Below, piece by piece: positions 24,345-34,187 of a DNA stretch of 64,000 nt; positions within the stretch are counted from its first letter, which is position 1, and each line of letters begins with the position of its first letter. The notes beneath the pieces are model-generated. The model was not told the origin of the DNA. It did no database searches and was given only the letters and a program-made list of their open reading frames with translations. Origin of the DNA: Cyanobium sp. FGCU52 (GTDB lineage: Bacteria; Cyanobacteriota; Cyanobacteriia; PCC-6307; Cyanobiaceae); assembly GCA_024958715.1 (NCBI GenBank), contig JANWUS010000024.1, positions 1-64,000 on the forward strand, written 5' to 3'. The position numbers and the translations under genes were made by a program.

Positions 24345-24539
24345 TCACTTGATCTCCTTGTGAACCGTGGAGGAGTTGCAGTGGGGGCAGAACTTCTTGA
24401 GTTCCAGCCGTTCGGTGGTGTTGCGGCGGTTCTTCTGGGTGGTGTAGCGAGACACGCCAGGAGACCGCTTGGCGGGGTTGGACCGGCATTCGGTGCACTC
24501 GAGGGTGACAACGAGCCGGACGCCCTTGTTCTTTGCCAT
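24345..24539 (-). CDS. rpmG: 50S ribosomal protein L33
   Basis: 64 residues, '[18 protein letters not shown]' then '[20 protein letters not shown]' and '[12 protein letters not shown]'. The Cys pairs C-x2-C near residues 15-18 and 41-44 mark the zinc-binding (C+) form of bL33. The start ATG at 24539 is taken over one 13 codons upstream because L33 begins MAKxKG. Confidence 0.98.
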   Translation of the reverse strand: MAKNKGVRLVVTLECTECRSNPAKRSPGVSRYTTQKNRRNTTERLELKKFCPHCNSSTVHKEIK

Positions 24540-24715
24540 GGAAGGACGTTGCGCCGCGAAAGCGATGCGAGGGGACAATCGCTCACCATACCTGGCGGCC
24601 TTCCCCCCCCTGGCGCGACGCCGGAACTGCCGGGCCGGAGCTGTTAAAGGGGGCCTCGAAGGCTGGAACCCGAACGCTGGAAATCTAGGATCAGCCGCTG
24701 TTCTGGTCTGGATCG

Positions 24716-27172
24716 ATGCGGGTCTCGCTCCGTTGGCTCGAGGAGCTCGTGCAGGTCGATCCCGGTGCTCTGGCGATCGAGGCGCTGGCGGAGCGGCTGT
24801 CGATCGCCGGCTTCGAGGTGGAGGAGATCGAGGATCTCTCGGCCCGGGCCGCCGGGGTGGTGGTGGGCTTCGTGGAGCAGCGGGATCCCCATCCCGATGC
24901 CGACAAGCTGAGCGTCTGCCGGGTGAATGTGGGGGCGGCCGAGCTCCTGCAGATCGTCTGCGGCGCCGCGAACGTGAAGGCGGGCATCCACGTGCCGGTG
25001 GCGCTGATTGGGGCCACCCTGCCGGCTGTCGGTCTCACGATCAAACCGGCCGAACTGCGCGGCGTGGCCAGCAGCGGCATGATCTGCTCCCTGCAGGAAC
25101 TCGGCCTTGCCGAGAGTTCCGAGGGAATCGCCATCCTCGACGAGCTGCTGGAGGCGGTGCCCGCCATCGGCACCCCGGTGGGGCCCAGCTTCGGCCTGGA
25201 TGATCAGGTGCTGGAGCTGGCCATCACCGCCAACCGCCCGGACGGGCTCTCGATGCAGGGCATCGCCCGCGAGGTGGCGGCCCTCAGCGGCGGCCGCACC
25301 CGCTTTCCGGCGGTGAACGAGGCCGCGCCGGCCGCACCCCTGGCGGTGACCCCCGAAGCCAAGGCGGCGATCGAGGCGGGCGGCCTGTTCAGCGTCACCG
25401 CCCTCAGTGGCGTCACGGTGGCCCCCTCCCCCGCCTGGCTGCGGCAGCGGCTGGAGCGGGCCGGCGTGCGGTCGATCAACAACGTGGTGGACATCACCAA
25501 CCTGGTGATGCTGGAGACAGGCCAGCCCCTGCACGCCTTCGATCGGGAGTCCCTCGCCCACCTTGGCGGCGGCGCCGCCGATCCCGCCCGTCTCGGGCTG
25601 CGCCAGGCCCATCGCGGCGAACGCCTCACCACCCTCGACGGCGAGGAGCGCACCCTGGATGCGGAGGCGCTGGTGGTCACCTACACCGACCAGCCGATCG
25701 CTCTGGCCGGGGTGATCGGTGGCCAGGGCGAGGCGGTGAGCGAGGCCACCACGGCCATCTGGCTGGAGGCGGCGGTGTTCGCCCCCCAGGCCGTGCGCCG
25801 TTCCGCCCGCAGCGTGGCCCTGCGCACCGAGGCCAGCAGCCGTTTCGAGAAGGGGCTGCCCCCCGAGGCCACCCTGGCCGCCTCCGACCGGGCCGTGGCC
25901 CTGCTGGTGGAGCTGGCCGGCGCGACGGTGGAGGGGCGCTGGTGCCATCAGCGGCCGGGCGCGGGCCGCGAACCGCTGCCCCTGCGCCGCGATGCCCTCT
26001 ACAACCTGCTGGGCCCCGTGGTGGTGGACGGCGAGGAGGAGGATCTGGCCGACGAACGGATCGAGACCACCCTCGAGGCCCTGGGCTGCCGGCTGGAGAG
26101 CGACGACGAATTGGAGGGCTGGCGGGTGACCGTGCCCCCCTCCCGGGCGATGGATCTGCAGCGGGAGGTGGATCTGATCGAGGAGGTGGCCCGCCTGGTG
26201 GGCTACGACCACTTCGCCGCCCACCTGCCGGATCCCCTCGTGCCCGGGGGCCTGGAGCCGGCCCAGCAGGCCGAACGCCGGCTGCGGCGCGGGCTGTGCG
26301 CGGCGGGCCTGCAGGAGACCTGCCACTTCTCGCTGGTGGAGGGGGGCGACGGGCGCATTCCCCTGGCCAACCCCCTGCTGGCGGACTACGGCCACCTGCG
26401 CGACAACCTGCACGAGGAGTTGCTGCAGGCGGCCCGGCGCAACCTGCAGGCCTCCCAGCCCGGCTTCTGGGGCTTCGAGATCGGCCACGTGTTCCAGGCC
26501 GCCAGCGAGGGAGGCGCCCCCGTGGAGCGCCCGCTGCTGGTGGGTGTGATCTGCGGCGAGCGCCGCGGCGAGCGCTGGACCAGCAGCGGCAAGCCCCGCC
26601 ACCCCGACTACTACGAGGCCCGGGGGGTGCTGCAGGCCGCCCTCGATCCCCTGCGGCTCCCTGTGGAGGATCGGCCCTCGAGCGGCATCGAACGGCTCCA
26701 CCCCGGCCGGGTGGCGGAGCTGGCGATCGAGGGCCGGCCGGCCGGCTGGTTTGGCCAGCTCCATCCCGCCCTGGCGGAGGAGATGGATCTGCCGGCAGCC
26801 ACCTACCTGTTCCAGCTGGACCTGCCGGCCCTGCTCACGGCTGCCACCCGCCGCAACCGCTGGCAGCCCGCCTTCGCCCCCTTCCCCACCGTGCCCTCCT
26901 CCGAGCGCGACCTGGCCCTGGTGGTGCCCAGCAGCGTGAGCGCCGCCAGCCTGCTCAGCGCCATCCGCAAGGCCGGCAAGCCGTTGCTGGAGCAGGCCGA
27001 ACTGGTGGATCGCTTCGAGGGCAGCCAGGTGGGCGAGGGATTCTGCAGCCAGGCCTTTCGCCTGCGCTACCGCGACCCGGCCCGCACCCTCACCGATGAG
27101 GTGGTGGAGGGGGCCCACCAGAAGGTGCGGCAGGCGCTGGAGAAGCAGTTCAACGCCCAGCTGCGCAGCTGA
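24716..27172 (+). CDS. pheT: phenylalanyl-tRNA synthetase beta subunit
   Basis: 818 residues, full length. In order: N-terminal '[13 protein letters not shown]', the tRNA-binding (EMAP-like) domain with '[18 protein letters not shown]' and '[15 protein letters not shown]', the B3/B4 editing domain with '[20 protein letters not shown]' upstream and '[22 protein letters not shown]', B5, the catalytic-like core, and the C-terminal FDX-ACB anticodon domain with '[16 protein letters not shown]'. It pairs with PheS, not in this window. Its 3' end overlaps the convergent rlmD by 23 bases. Confidence 0.97.
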   Translation: MRVSLRWLEELVQVDPGALAIEALAERLSIAGFEVEEIEDLSARAAGVVVGFVEQRDPHPDADKLSVCRVNVGAAELLQIVCGAANVKAGIHVPVALIGATLPAVGLTIKPAELRGVASSGMICSLQELGLAESSEGIAILDELLEAVPAIGTPVGPSFGLDDQVLELAITANRPDGLSMQGIAREVAALSGGRTRFPAVNEAAPAAPLAVTPEAKAAIEAGGLFSVTALSGVTVAPSPAWLRQRLERAGVRSINNVVDITNLVMLETGQPLHAFDRESLAHLGGGAADPARLGLRQAHRGERLTTLDGEERTLDAEALVVTYTDQPIALAGVIGGQGEAVSEATTAIWLEAAVFAPQAVRRSARSVALRTEASSRFEKGLPPEATLAASDRAVALLVELAGATVEGRWCHQRPGAGREPLPLRRDALYNLLGPVVVDGEEEDLADERIETTLEALGCRLESDDELEGWRVTVPPSRAMDLQREVDLIEEVARLVGYDHFAAHLPDPLVPGGLEPAQQAERRLRRGLCAAGLQETCHFSLVEGGDGRIPLANPLLADYGHLRDNLHEELLQAARRNLQASQPGFWGFEIGHVFQAASEGGAPVERPLLVGVICGERRGERWTSSGKPRHPDYYEARGVLQAALDPLRLPVEDRPSSGIERLHPGRVAELAIEGRPAGWFGQLHPALAEEMDLPAATYLFQLDLPALLTAATRRNRWQPAFAPFPTVPSSERDLALVVPSSVSAASLLSAIRKAGKPLLEQAELVDRFEGSQVGEGFCSQAFRLRYRDPARTLTDEVVEGAHQKVRQALEKQFNAQLRS

Positions 27173-28508
27173 GCACCGCCAGCGTCTCCACATGGCTGGT
27201 GTTGGGGAACAGGTCGAGGGCTTGCACCCAGCGCAGCTCGTAGACGCCCTCGGCGCAGAGTCGCCCCAGATCGCGGGCGAGGGTGGCCGGGTCGCAGCTG
27301 AGGTAGGCCAGCCGCTGGGGCCGGGCCGCCTGAATCGCGGCCAGGGAGCCGGCATCGAGACCCTTGCGGGGAGGGTCCACGAACAGGGCGTTGGCGTCGC
27401 TCAGCCGTTCGGCCAGCACCTGGGCCACGTCGTGGCATTCGAAGCCGGCCCGGTCCGCCAGGCCGTTGGCGGCGGCGTTGTGGCGGGCCAGGTCCACCGC
27501 GCCCGGATGCTGCTCCACCCCCTGCACCCGCCAGCCGGCGGCGGCCAGGGGCAGGGAGTAGGTGCCGATGCCGCAGTAGGCATCCACCAGCCGGCCGTCG
27601 GGGGTGCCGAAGGCCTCGATCAGCCAGGGCACCACTCGCTCCGCCTGCAGGGTGTGCACCTGGAAGAAGGTGTCGGCGGCGATGCGGACATCCAGTCCGG
27701 CGAAGGATTCGTTCAGCCAGCCGCGGCCCACAAGCGTGTCGGTGCGGGCTCCCATCAGCTGGTTGGTGGGCTCGGGCTGAAGGTTGAGGCCCACGCCCAC
27801 CACCTCGTCCCAGCGGGAGAGCCACTCCTGGGCCAGCTCCTCAAGTCCCGGCAGATCCCGCTGGCTGGCGATCAGGGTGATCAGCACCTCGCCGCTGTGC
27901 TGACCCACCCGCAGGCCGAGATGACGGAGGCCGCCGCTGTGGCCGTGGCGGTCGACCGGCCAGCCGCTGGCCTCCAGATCCGACTTGATCGGCTGGATCA
28001 GCCGATCGATCCTCGGATCGAGCACCGGACACTGGTTCATGTTCACGATCCGGTGGGTGCCGCGGCGGTAGTAGCCGGCCCGCAGCACCCCCTCCTCGGT
28101 GCGCTCGAGGGGGATCAGGGCACGGTTGCGGGTTCCCAGGGCGGGATCCGACGGGGCAAAGGGCCTCATCAACCCCGGATCCAGGTCGGCGATGCGCTGA
28201 AGGGCGGCGGCCACCGTGGCCTGCTTCCAGGTCGCCTCGGCGCCGTCGTCGAAGGCCTGCAGGCTGCAGCCTCCGCAGTGGTCCGAAAGGATGCAGGGAG
28301 CCCGGCGACGCTGGGGGGAAGGTTCGGCCACCGCCAGCAGATCGCCGTGCCAGTGACCGCGGGCCCGGCGGCCGAGCCGCACCCGCAGCTGGTCGCCCGG
28401 AAGACCTCCGGCCACGAACACCACCTGGCCGTCGATCCTGCCGATCCCTCGCCCGTCATGGCTGAGGTCGTCGATCCGCAGATCGATCCGTTCACCCACC
28501 GCCGCCAT
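27150..28508 (-). CDS. rlmD: 23S rRNA (uracil(1939)-C5)-methyltransferase (RumA/RlmD family)
   Basis: 452 residues. An N-terminal TRAM domain ([20 protein letters not shown]) is followed by the iron-sulfur cluster cysteines '[13 protein letters not shown]' and, later, 'NQCPVL'. The SAM-binding part has '[16 protein letters not shown]', '[10 protein letters not shown]' and the catalytic Cys in '[18 protein letters not shown]'. The 5-methyluridine methyltransferase family is certain; RlmD versus another RumA-like enzyme rests on the Fe-S motif. It is divergent from apcD. Confidence 0.9.
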   Translation of the reverse strand: MAAVGERIDLRIDDLSHDGRGIGRIDGQVVFVAGGLPGDQLRVRLGRRARGHWHGDLLAVAEPSPQRRRAPCILSDHCGGCSLQAFDDGAEATWKQATVAAALQRIADLDPGLMRPFAPSDPALGTRNRALIPLERTEEGVLRAGYYRRGTHRIVNMNQCPVLDPRIDRLIQPIKSDLEASGWPVDRHGHSGGLRHLGLRVGQHSGEVLITLIASQRDLPGLEELAQEWLSRWDEVVGVGLNLQPEPTNQLMGARTDTLVGRGWLNESFAGLDVRIAADTFFQVHTLQAERVVPWLIEAFGTPDGRLVDAYCGIGTYSLPLAAAGWRVQGVEQHPGAVDLARHNAAANGLADRAGFECHDVAQVLAERLSDANALFVDPPRKGLDAGSLAAIQAARPQRLAYLSCDPATLARDLGRLCAEGVYELRWVQALDLFPNTSHVETLAVLSCAAGR

Positions 28509-28638
28509 CCGCGCTCCGCCGCCACTCCCGGACCCTATCGCCCGTGGGGATCGTGCAAAGGGGCGTTACACCTTGGCCGGAGGCGGCAGGTGTTGCCTGG
28601 CGAGGGTCGATAGGATGGTGCCGTCTGTGGTCGCTTCC

Positions 28639-29133
28639 ATGAGCGTCGTTCGCGATCTGATCCTTCAGGCCGATGATCAGCTGCGCTATCCCACCGGTGG
28701 CGAGCTGCGCTCGATGGTGGAGTTCCTCAGTGGAGGTTCTCGTCGTCTGTCCGTGGTGAAGGCCCTCACGGAGAACGAGAAGAAGATCGTGGACGAGGCC
28801 GCCAAGCAGCTGTTCACCCGCAAGCCCGAGTACGTGGCCCCCGGCGGCAACGCCTTCGGCCAGAAGCAGCGGGCCCAGTGCCTTCGCGACTTCAGCTGGT
28901 ATCTGCGGCTGGTCACCTACGGGGTGCTGGCCGGCACCACCGAGATGATCCAGCAGATCGGGCTGGTCGGTGCCCGCGAGATGTACAACAGCCTGGGCGT
29001 GCCCATGCCCGGCATGGTGGAAGCCATGCGCACGCTCAAGGACGCCTCGCTCGCCCTGCTCGGCGGCGACCAGGCCGCCCTGGCTGCCCCCTACTTCGAC
29101 TACCTGATCCAGGGGATGCAGACCACCACCTGA
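28639..29133 (+). CDS. apcD: allophycocyanin B alpha subunit, ApcD
   Basis: 164 residues of the phycobiliprotein fold. '[20 protein letters not shown]' and '[25 protein letters not shown]' match ApcD more closely than ApcA or ApcF. Cys81 in '[18 protein letters not shown]' is the phycocyanobilin attachment site, and Asn71 region 'PGGNAFGQ' is typical. ApcD is a terminal emitter of the phycobilisome core that passes energy mainly to photosystem I. The start ATG at 28639 is clear. A strong terminator follows. Confidence 0.95.
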   Translation: MSVVRDLILQADDQLRYPTGGELRSMVEFLSGGSRRLSVVKALTENEKKIVDEAAKQLFTRKPEYVAPGGNAFGQKQRAQCLRDFSWYLRLVTYGVLAGTTEMIQQIGLVGAREMYNSLGVPMPGMVEAMRTLKDASLALLGGDQAALAAPYFDYLIQGMQTTT

Positions 29134-29169
29134 GCCTGGCCGCTCAGGCCGATGCACCAACCTCGCTGA

Positions 29170-29196
29170 CCCGATCACCCAGGTGGTCGGGTTTTT
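29170..29196 (+). terminator. rho-independent terminator of apcD
   Basis: CCCGATCACC and GGTGGTCGGG form a 10-bp stem with one G-U pair, followed by TTTTT, 37 bases past the apcD stop. Confidence 0.9.
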
Positions 29197-29284
29197 GGCA
29201 TCGAAGTGTTGAGGCAGAAGGGTGGTGGTGATCACGGCTATTCATGAGTCTCGGCTATCTCGGTTGTGTAAAGCTATAAGACGC

Positions 29285-29505
29285 GCAATGTGTCCCGAGT
29301 GAGACAAGCGCTCCGCCAGGCTGGGCTGGTCGATCCGAGTGGGTTCAAGGCGTGGATGTGCAGATGCAGCAGCTAGGCGCTGGACGAGTTGTTCGTGGAA
29401 TGGACGTGCTGGGGGAGGAGGGCAGCCGAATCCGACAATTCACCAGTACCAGGAATCTCGGGTGGGGACAGGCACTGGACCCGCATTGTGTCCTGTGTGA
29501 GACAA
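29285..29505. repeat. 23-bp imperfect direct repeat, two copies
   Basis: The copies at 29285-29307 and 29483-29505 share 20 of 23 bases, with core TGTGTCCYGWGTGAGACAA, 198 bases apart and in the same orientation. They could be regulator sites or ends of a lost element. Confidence 0.55.
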
Positions 29506-29781
29506 ATGACTCATGCTGCCGAAGACCTTGGTCCACCTTGCCTCGAGAGGTGGATGTACCGATGGAACGTGCGGATGGTATCCGCGTTCGGCGAGTCGGG
29601 ATGTGTCACCCGCCGAATCTGCCGTCCGCCCGACTCAGTCATCCCACGGGAGACGCGTTACTGGTCGCGGTCAGCATCTCAGATGAGACTTCTGCGCCGA
29701 ATTGGGGGAATGGCTGGGATGTCGTCCACGTCGCTCGAGCTGCGGATTGGCTCGCTCGCGTCCGCCCTGGACCATCGGGCC

Positions 29782-29905
29782 CTGCGTACCTGTGTCTAAA
29801 GCAGGTACGCAGACACCCTCGCCCCAGTTCTGACGGGAGAACACAAGGAGGCCAGCCGCGCCTGGACAGGGCCAGGCAACGTTCTGGACTGGCACTGGGG
29901 CCTCC
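29782..29905. ncRNA. candidate structured element: cluster of inverted repeats
   Basis: A perfect 11-bp hairpin (CTGCGTACCTG, 9-base loop, CAGGTACGCAG; 29782-29812) is followed by nested pairs: CCCCAGT (29822) with ACTGGGG (29894), GGAGGCC (29847) with GGCCTCC (29899), and an inner hairpin GCCTGG-ACAGGG-CCAGGC (29860-29877). There is no T-run, so it is not a simple terminator. It could be a structured RNA or a folded DNA site; the strand is unknown. Confidence 0.35.
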
Positions 29906-30273
29906 GCAGCCGCAAGGATGGAACGCGACGCCCTCCACGACCATCCCTGATCTTTCGGTGCAGGGGGACATCCCGTTGAGATGAGGAGACACCCCCCTTC
30001 ACCGCTGAAATCGCGAAAATCTGGGGTTTTTAATCTTCGCATCTGTCGCGAAAGAGACGCGGCTCTGGTCCTGCAACGTGCCGCAGCTGAGATACCTGAC
30101 TCTCCGGATGATGGCGAATGGGTGGCATGCGCTTCTAGCAAGTCGCGAGGTCTTCCAGGTCGGCGACCCACCCCGACGGGATGGCGGGGAGGCGAGTCGA
30201 GAGCGAGAGGTCTCGCGAGTCGCAATCCTGGCGCAGCCCAGGTCCTGCAATGAGACTCGAATGAGTTGGCCGA

Positions 30274-31353
30274 TCAGGGGTTGCGCTCCTTCTGCCGGTA
30301 CAGCTCCTTCAGCAGTTGGTAGGCCTCGTTCACCCGCCGCATGGCCTCCTCCGAGCCACCGGAATCGGGATGGTGGCTGAGGGCCATCTGCCGGTAGGCC
30401 TCCCGGATCTGGGCCAGGGTGAGCCGCTGGCCGGGATCGGTGGGCAGCTGCAGCAGTCGCAGAGCCCCCTGCAGCGTCATCGTGTGCTCCAGCGTCTGGA
30501 ACGACGTCCCCCGGCGGCGCCGACGGAACCGCTGCACGAACCGACGTACCAGGGTGGGAATGCGCAGGCTGAGGGTGGAGCCGCTGAACGGGTCCTCCAG
30601 CAAGCCGGCCGTGACCACCACCCGCTCGAAGCTGGGGGGGCCATCCCCCCACCCGGGGACCAGTTCGGCCATCAGTCGACAGGCGGCCGACCAGGTGAAA
30701 CTGCGGCCCTCGCTGGCATCGGAGCTGGGCCAGATGTCCTGGGCCAGCCACACCATCGCCGCTTCGAGCACCGCCTCGTTCGCCGGCTTGCCATACAGCC
30801 CCTGCCAGTGCTCGCGCACCACCCCGATCGCCTCGTCCACGCGCTCCGCCGACAGATGGGGCAGGGGCCCCACCGCCGGCGTCGGAGCAGGTCGACCGGG
30901 GGACGGCGTGCGCAGGCTGCGGCGAAGCTGGCGGGTGTTCTTGCGCACGAAGCCCGGCAGGTCGATGCCACCGCCTGCGCTCGATGGGGCCGAACGGTGG
31001 AGTTCCCGTTCCCGGGGCAGGGTCGGCCCGGGGTCGAACTCCACATCCAGCTGCTCCAGGGTGCCCCGTCCCACCAGAACCAGCGCGGCCTCCTCGTCGA
31101 GGTCGTCGCCCTCGTCGACAGCGTTGCTCGCCCTGTCCTCCCGTTCCTCCTCCTCCTCGCTCTCGTCCCCGGGTGGAGCGAACAGGTCGTCGAGCAGCCG
31201 CTCGAGCACATCCCCCCGGTTGCGCAGGCCCCACTCCTTCTTCAGGGCATCGATGTGGGCGATGCGGTTGTTGGAGAGCTCGATGCTCAGGCGACGACGA
31301 CCCTCGGGCTCGCGCGCTTCTGCCGGGGACTCCTGCGTGGGGGACTCGCTCAC
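30274..31353 (-). CDS. J-domain protein with a ribbon-helix-helix-like N-terminus
   Basis: 359 residues. The C-terminus is a J domain with the HPD motif (REAYRQMALSHHPDSGGSEE then AMRRVNEAYQLLKELY), so it should stimulate an Hsp70. The N-terminal segment 'RRLSIELSNNRIAHIDALKK', 'EWGLRNRGDVLERLLDDLF' has the strand-helix-helix look of ribbon-helix-helix DNA-binding domains. An acidic linker follows (ESEEEEERED), then an unpatterned middle. The start overlaps the stop of the upstream DUF3370 gene by 4 bases (ATGA), implying coupled translation. Confidence 0.8.
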   Translation of the reverse strand: MSESPTQESPAEAREPEGRRRLSIELSNNRIAHIDALKKEWGLRNRGDVLERLLDDLFAPPGDESEEEEEREDRASNAVDEGDDLDEEAALVLVGRGTLEQLDVEFDPGPTLPRERELHRSAPSSAGGGIDLPGFVRKNTRQLRRSLRTPSPGRPAPTPAVGPLPHLSAERVDEAIGVVREHWQGLYGKPANEAVLEAAMVWLAQDIWPSSDASEGRSFTWSAACRLMAELVPGWGDGPPSFERVVVTAGLLEDPFSGSTLSLRIPTLVRRFVQRFRRRRRGTSFQTLEHTMTLQGALRLLQLPTDPGQRLTLAQIREAYRQMALSHHPDSGGSEEAMRRVNEAYQLLKELYRQKERNP

Positions 31354-32915
31354 GGGCTCTGCCAGGTACGCATCAGCTGGCGCTGCACCTCGATCGCCGA
31401 TTGATCACGGCCCTGCTGAATGCCCAGCGGAGGGACCAGGGGCGGCGGGGCAGGGAGTAGGCGCTGCAAGTGCGGTGGCGTCGGGACTGCTCTGGGGACG
31501 GGGGCCAGGGGGGCCGGGGCCGTACCCCCACCAAGGGCCGGCGGCGGGGCCGGCGGTGGTGTCGCGGGGCGGACCCGCTGCCGGGCGATCGCGAGCTGGC
31601 GCTCCTCCTCCTGCACCCGCGCCAGCTGGGCGGAGGGCACCACGCTCAGCAGGTGGCCGGGGGTGGCGTCGGCCGGGTACACCATGCTCACCCGGATCGG
31701 TAGAGGCTCCCCAGGCACCAGATTCAGCGAGGCCAGCGAGAGACTTTCGCCCGAGCGCAAGCCCACATGCACCTCGCGCATTCCCTCCGGCAACTGGATC
31801 TGCAGCGAACCGCGAAAGGCGGTGAAGGGGCGGCCGCCGGTCGGGGCCGGATGGCTCATCACCAGGTCGTACGGACCGCTGCCCTTGAGGTTGATGTCGA
31901 CATCGAAGCGCACCCCGTAGGTGCCGACGTTATCCAGGGAGGAATCCACCATCCGGCTGGCCAGGGCGTTCACCTGGACTTCACCGGTGCCGAAGGTGTG
32001 GCGGCTGGTGCTGGTGAAGGGAACGTGCAGCGGCCCCTGCACGGCGAGGTCGTGGCTGAGGCGCGCCCGGTAGCTGTCTCCGAGAGCCACGCCACCGACC
32101 CGGGAGAAGACGGTGCGATCGCGGATCTGCTGCAGCTGGTTGAGATACACCCTCCCCGGCGCGAGCCGGCCGGAGTCGAGAACCGCCAGCACATCGGCAT
32201 CGGACGTGGGATTGCTGGCCGCCACCACGGCGATCTGGAACGGCCCGTCACTGTGCCCGCGCAGCAGGGCATTGGCAATGCCCAGGGCGGGCAGCGCGGT
32301 CTGGAACAGCACCAGGCGGCTGCGGGCCGGAATGGTGATCTCGTCCTCCAGCTTGCGATCGAGCCGGCCACGCAGCATCTGGATGGCCGTCGCGTCCCCG
32401 GGACCGGTGTTCCAGGGCCGGGGGCCCAGGGGCTTGACCCCCATCAGATTGTTGGCCAGATAGGGGGCCTCGAAGCTGTTGCGCACGGCTCCGGCATCGA
32501 AGCGGATGTGCACCGGGCTGATCCCCGGATTGATCAGGATCGCCGCCAGCGTCAGCTCGCTGCGGCGCTGCCCCGGGGCGATCGAGGCACGGTAGGGCGG
32601 GAAGTACTTGTGGTGGAGATGCATGCCGAACGGACCCTTGAAGGTGAATTCGGCATTGCGCAGCGGCTGACCCGTCTCCGCCGCATAGGCGTAGCCCGGC
32701 GCCGTGCTGATCAGGATCCCTGGCCCCTCCACCTCCTCCGGCTGATTGGAGTGGAGCACCGGCAGACGGTTGAAGATGCCGTCGAGCGGTCGTGCCCGCT
32801 GGCCGGCCATCAGGGCGACCCAGGCCTGGGCGGGTCTGAGGGGATCGAGCAGAACCAGGCCCAGCGAGACCAGCAGGACCCAGGGGCGCGAGGGGAGGGA
32901 ACGGACCTGGAGCAA
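31350..32915 (-). CDS. DUF3370 family secreted protein
   Basis: About 521 residues from the TTG at 32915, which gives a fine signal peptide (SLPSRPWVLLVSLGLVLLDP, cleavage after RPAQA). The mature part matches cyanobacterial DUF3370 proteins: 'LDGIFNRLPVLHSNQPEEVE', 'GPFGMHLHHKYFPPYR', 'VGGVALGDSYRARLSHDLAV', 'GTYGVRFDVDINLKGSGPYD'. The C-terminal about 100 residues are Pro/Arg-rich. In-frame ATGs at 33071 and 33116 would extend it over the start of the divergent small gene and are less likely. Function unknown, presumably envelope-associated. Confidence 0.8.
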   Translation of the reverse strand: MLQVRSLPSRPWVLLVSLGLVLLDPLRPAQAWVALMAGQRARPLDGIFNRLPVLHSNQPEEVEGPGILISTAPGYAYAAETGQPLRNAEFTFKGPFGMHLHHKYFPPYRASIAPGQRRSELTLAAILINPGISPVHIRFDAGAVRNSFEAPYLANNLMGVKPLGPRPWNTGPGDATAIQMLRGRLDRKLEDEITIPARSRLVLFQTALPALGIANALLRGHSDGPFQIAVVAASNPTSDADVLAVLDSGRLAPGRVYLNQLQQIRDRTVFSRVGGVALGDSYRARLSHDLAVQGPLHVPFTSTSRHTFGTGEVQVNALASRMVDSSLDNVGTYGVRFDVDINLKGSGPYDLVMSHPAPTGGRPFTAFRGSLQIQLPEGMREVHVGLRSGESLSLASLNLVPGEPLPIRVSMVYPADATPGHLLSVVPSAQLARVQEEERQLAIARQRVRPATPPPAPPPALGGGTAPAPLAPVPRAVPTPPHLQRLLPAPPPLVPPLGIQQGRDQSAIEVQRQLMRTWQSP

Positions 32916-33069
32916 GGAATCGGGAAGGCGACGAGGGAAGCGGGACCAGGAGGCGGACCCGTTGGATTGGCCGCGAATCCTGGCGCCATCCGGGCCGGGT
33001 GGGGGGACCGGGACACCCTCGATCCCCCTCTCGTGCTGGCTAGAACCTTGGCATCCTTCCGATCCTGCC

Positions 33070-33261
33070 ATGTTCCCCCCCCTCTTCTGCTGCGCCGGTC
33101 CCGAGGATGGCCGCACGGGACGGCGGCGCTACCAGGAGCGCAAGTGGCAGATGCTCGCCTTCATGCGTGATGGGCTCGAGCGTCAGCTGGCGGCCGTGAA
33201 CGCGGCGATCAGCACCCTGGAACGGCAGATGGAACGCGACCAGGCGGAGTCGGGCAGCTGA
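33070..33261 (+). CDS. small conserved cyanobacterial protein
   Basis: 63 residues, MFPPLFCCAGPEDGRTGRRR then 'YQERKWQMLAFMRDGLERQLAAVNAAISTLERQM'. The second half is a likely coiled coil. The ATG at 33070 begins the patterned region although the frame stays open upstream. The divergent spacing with DUF3370 and a 53-base tail-to-tail overlap with the sigma-factor gene fit a real, compactly packed gene. Function unknown. Confidence 0.6.
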   Translation: MFPPLFCCAGPEDGRTGRRRYQERKWQMLAFMRDGLERQLAAVNAAISTLERQMERDQAESGS

Positions 33262-34036
33262 TCCTCGAGCGGCCCCCATCACCGGTTGCCAGCCCCCGCC
33301 GGATGCCCTCCAGGCCGCGCTGCAGTCTCCGCTGCACCGTCATCGGGCTCACGCCCAGTTCGCAGGCCAGCCGGCGGCAGCTGAACCCCTCCAGCACGAT
33401 GCGGCGCACCACCAGGCGCTGCTCCTCCGGCAGATCGGCCAGCATGGCGTCGGCCTGCCGCCCGCCTGTCGGTCCCTCTCCCGTCGGGGGATCCTGCTCC
33501 GCTGGAAGTGCGGCCAGCTGCTCGGGGGTGAGCGATCCGGCCCGGCAGAGCTGCCGCTGCCTCAGCAGCAGCCGGCACTGCTCCGGATCCAGGCCGATCC
33601 GCTCCAGTTCCGCCACCAGGCGCCCGGGCTGGCCGGCGGTGCTGCGCTCCAGACGCTGCAGCAGCTCGAGCCTTTCGGCCTGACGCCTGGGGAGCCGGAC
33701 CCGCGGCGCCAGATCCCTGAGGTAGTGGAGGATGGCGCCGCGAACGTGGGGCCGGGCGAAGGCCTCGAAAGGGGTGGCCGTGGCGGCGCGATACAGCTCG
33801 GCGGCCCGGATCAGACCCAGCAGACCCACCTGGAGCAGGTCTTCACTCGGCTCACCGCTGCAGCGTGCGTAGTGGATGGCCAGGGGCCGCACCATGGCAC
33901 GGTGTGCCTCCACCCGGCGGTTGCGGCGGAGCACGGACCGTGGGGGATCGGGGCGCCGCCGCGGCGCAACAGCGGGGGAGGGCAGGGAGCGCAGCAGCGC
34001 AGCACCCGGCTCGGCCGGAACAAGGCTGGTCAGCAT
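33209..34036 (-). CDS. RNA polymerase sigma factor, group 3 (SigF-like)
   Basis: 275 residues. Sigma-70 region 2 is 'EDLLQVGLLGLIRAAELYRA' continuing 'FEAFARPHVRGAILHYLRD', and region 4 is 'LPEEQRLVVRRIVLEGFSCR' with the helix-turn-helix 'RLACELGVSPMTVQRRLQRG'. It lacks region 1 and most of region 3, as alternative group 3 factors do. In cyanobacteria such factors serve stress or motility genes. No anti-sigma gene is adjacent. Its 3' end overlaps the small gene at 33070-33261 on the other strand. Confidence 0.88.
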   Translation of the reverse strand: MLTSLVPAEPGAALLRSLPSPAVAPRRRPDPPRSVLRRNRRVEAHRAMVRPLAIHYARCSGEPSEDLLQVGLLGLIRAAELYRAATATPFEAFARPHVRGAILHYLRDLAPRVRLPRRQAERLELLQRLERSTAGQPGRLVAELERIGLDPEQCRLLLRQRQLCRAGSLTPEQLAALPAEQDPPTGEGPTGGRQADAMLADLPEEQRLVVRRIVLEGFSCRRLACELGVSPMTVQRRLQRGLEGIRRGLATGDGGRSRISCPTPPGRVPSAVPGC

Positions 34037-34187
34037 GACGAAACAGGAGATGGAGAAGTGGATGGGAGCGTCCTGGCGGGACGCTGGGCAGCTCGGGCCG
34101 CCTCTCTCCAGGAAGGGCCGGTTGACGGGCGAACCGCAACCGTGAATTCACGGAATTCCCCGATAGCGGGGGTCGTGCCGGGGCGCT

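Larger units (their letters stand above)
29197..30273. other. 1.07-kb gene-free region with repeats and inverted repeats
   Basis: No open frame here matches a family; several overlapping frames of up to 210 codons occur but none has a patterned product. The sequence looks less GC-rich than its surroundings. It holds a 23-base imperfect direct repeat (29285-29307 and 29483-29505) and a cluster of inverted repeats at 29782-29905. In such a compact genome a stretch this long suggests an acquired or decayed segment or an RNA gene. Confidence 0.6.

Noticed and set aside
24644-27355. A 903-codon open frame antisense to pheT
   Set aside because: PheT is intact on the other strand; the antisense product has no recognisable motif.
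29352-29984. A 210-codon open frame in the gene-free region
   Set aside because: The product has no family resemblance, no good start context, and overlaps similar frames on both strands; left as non-coding.
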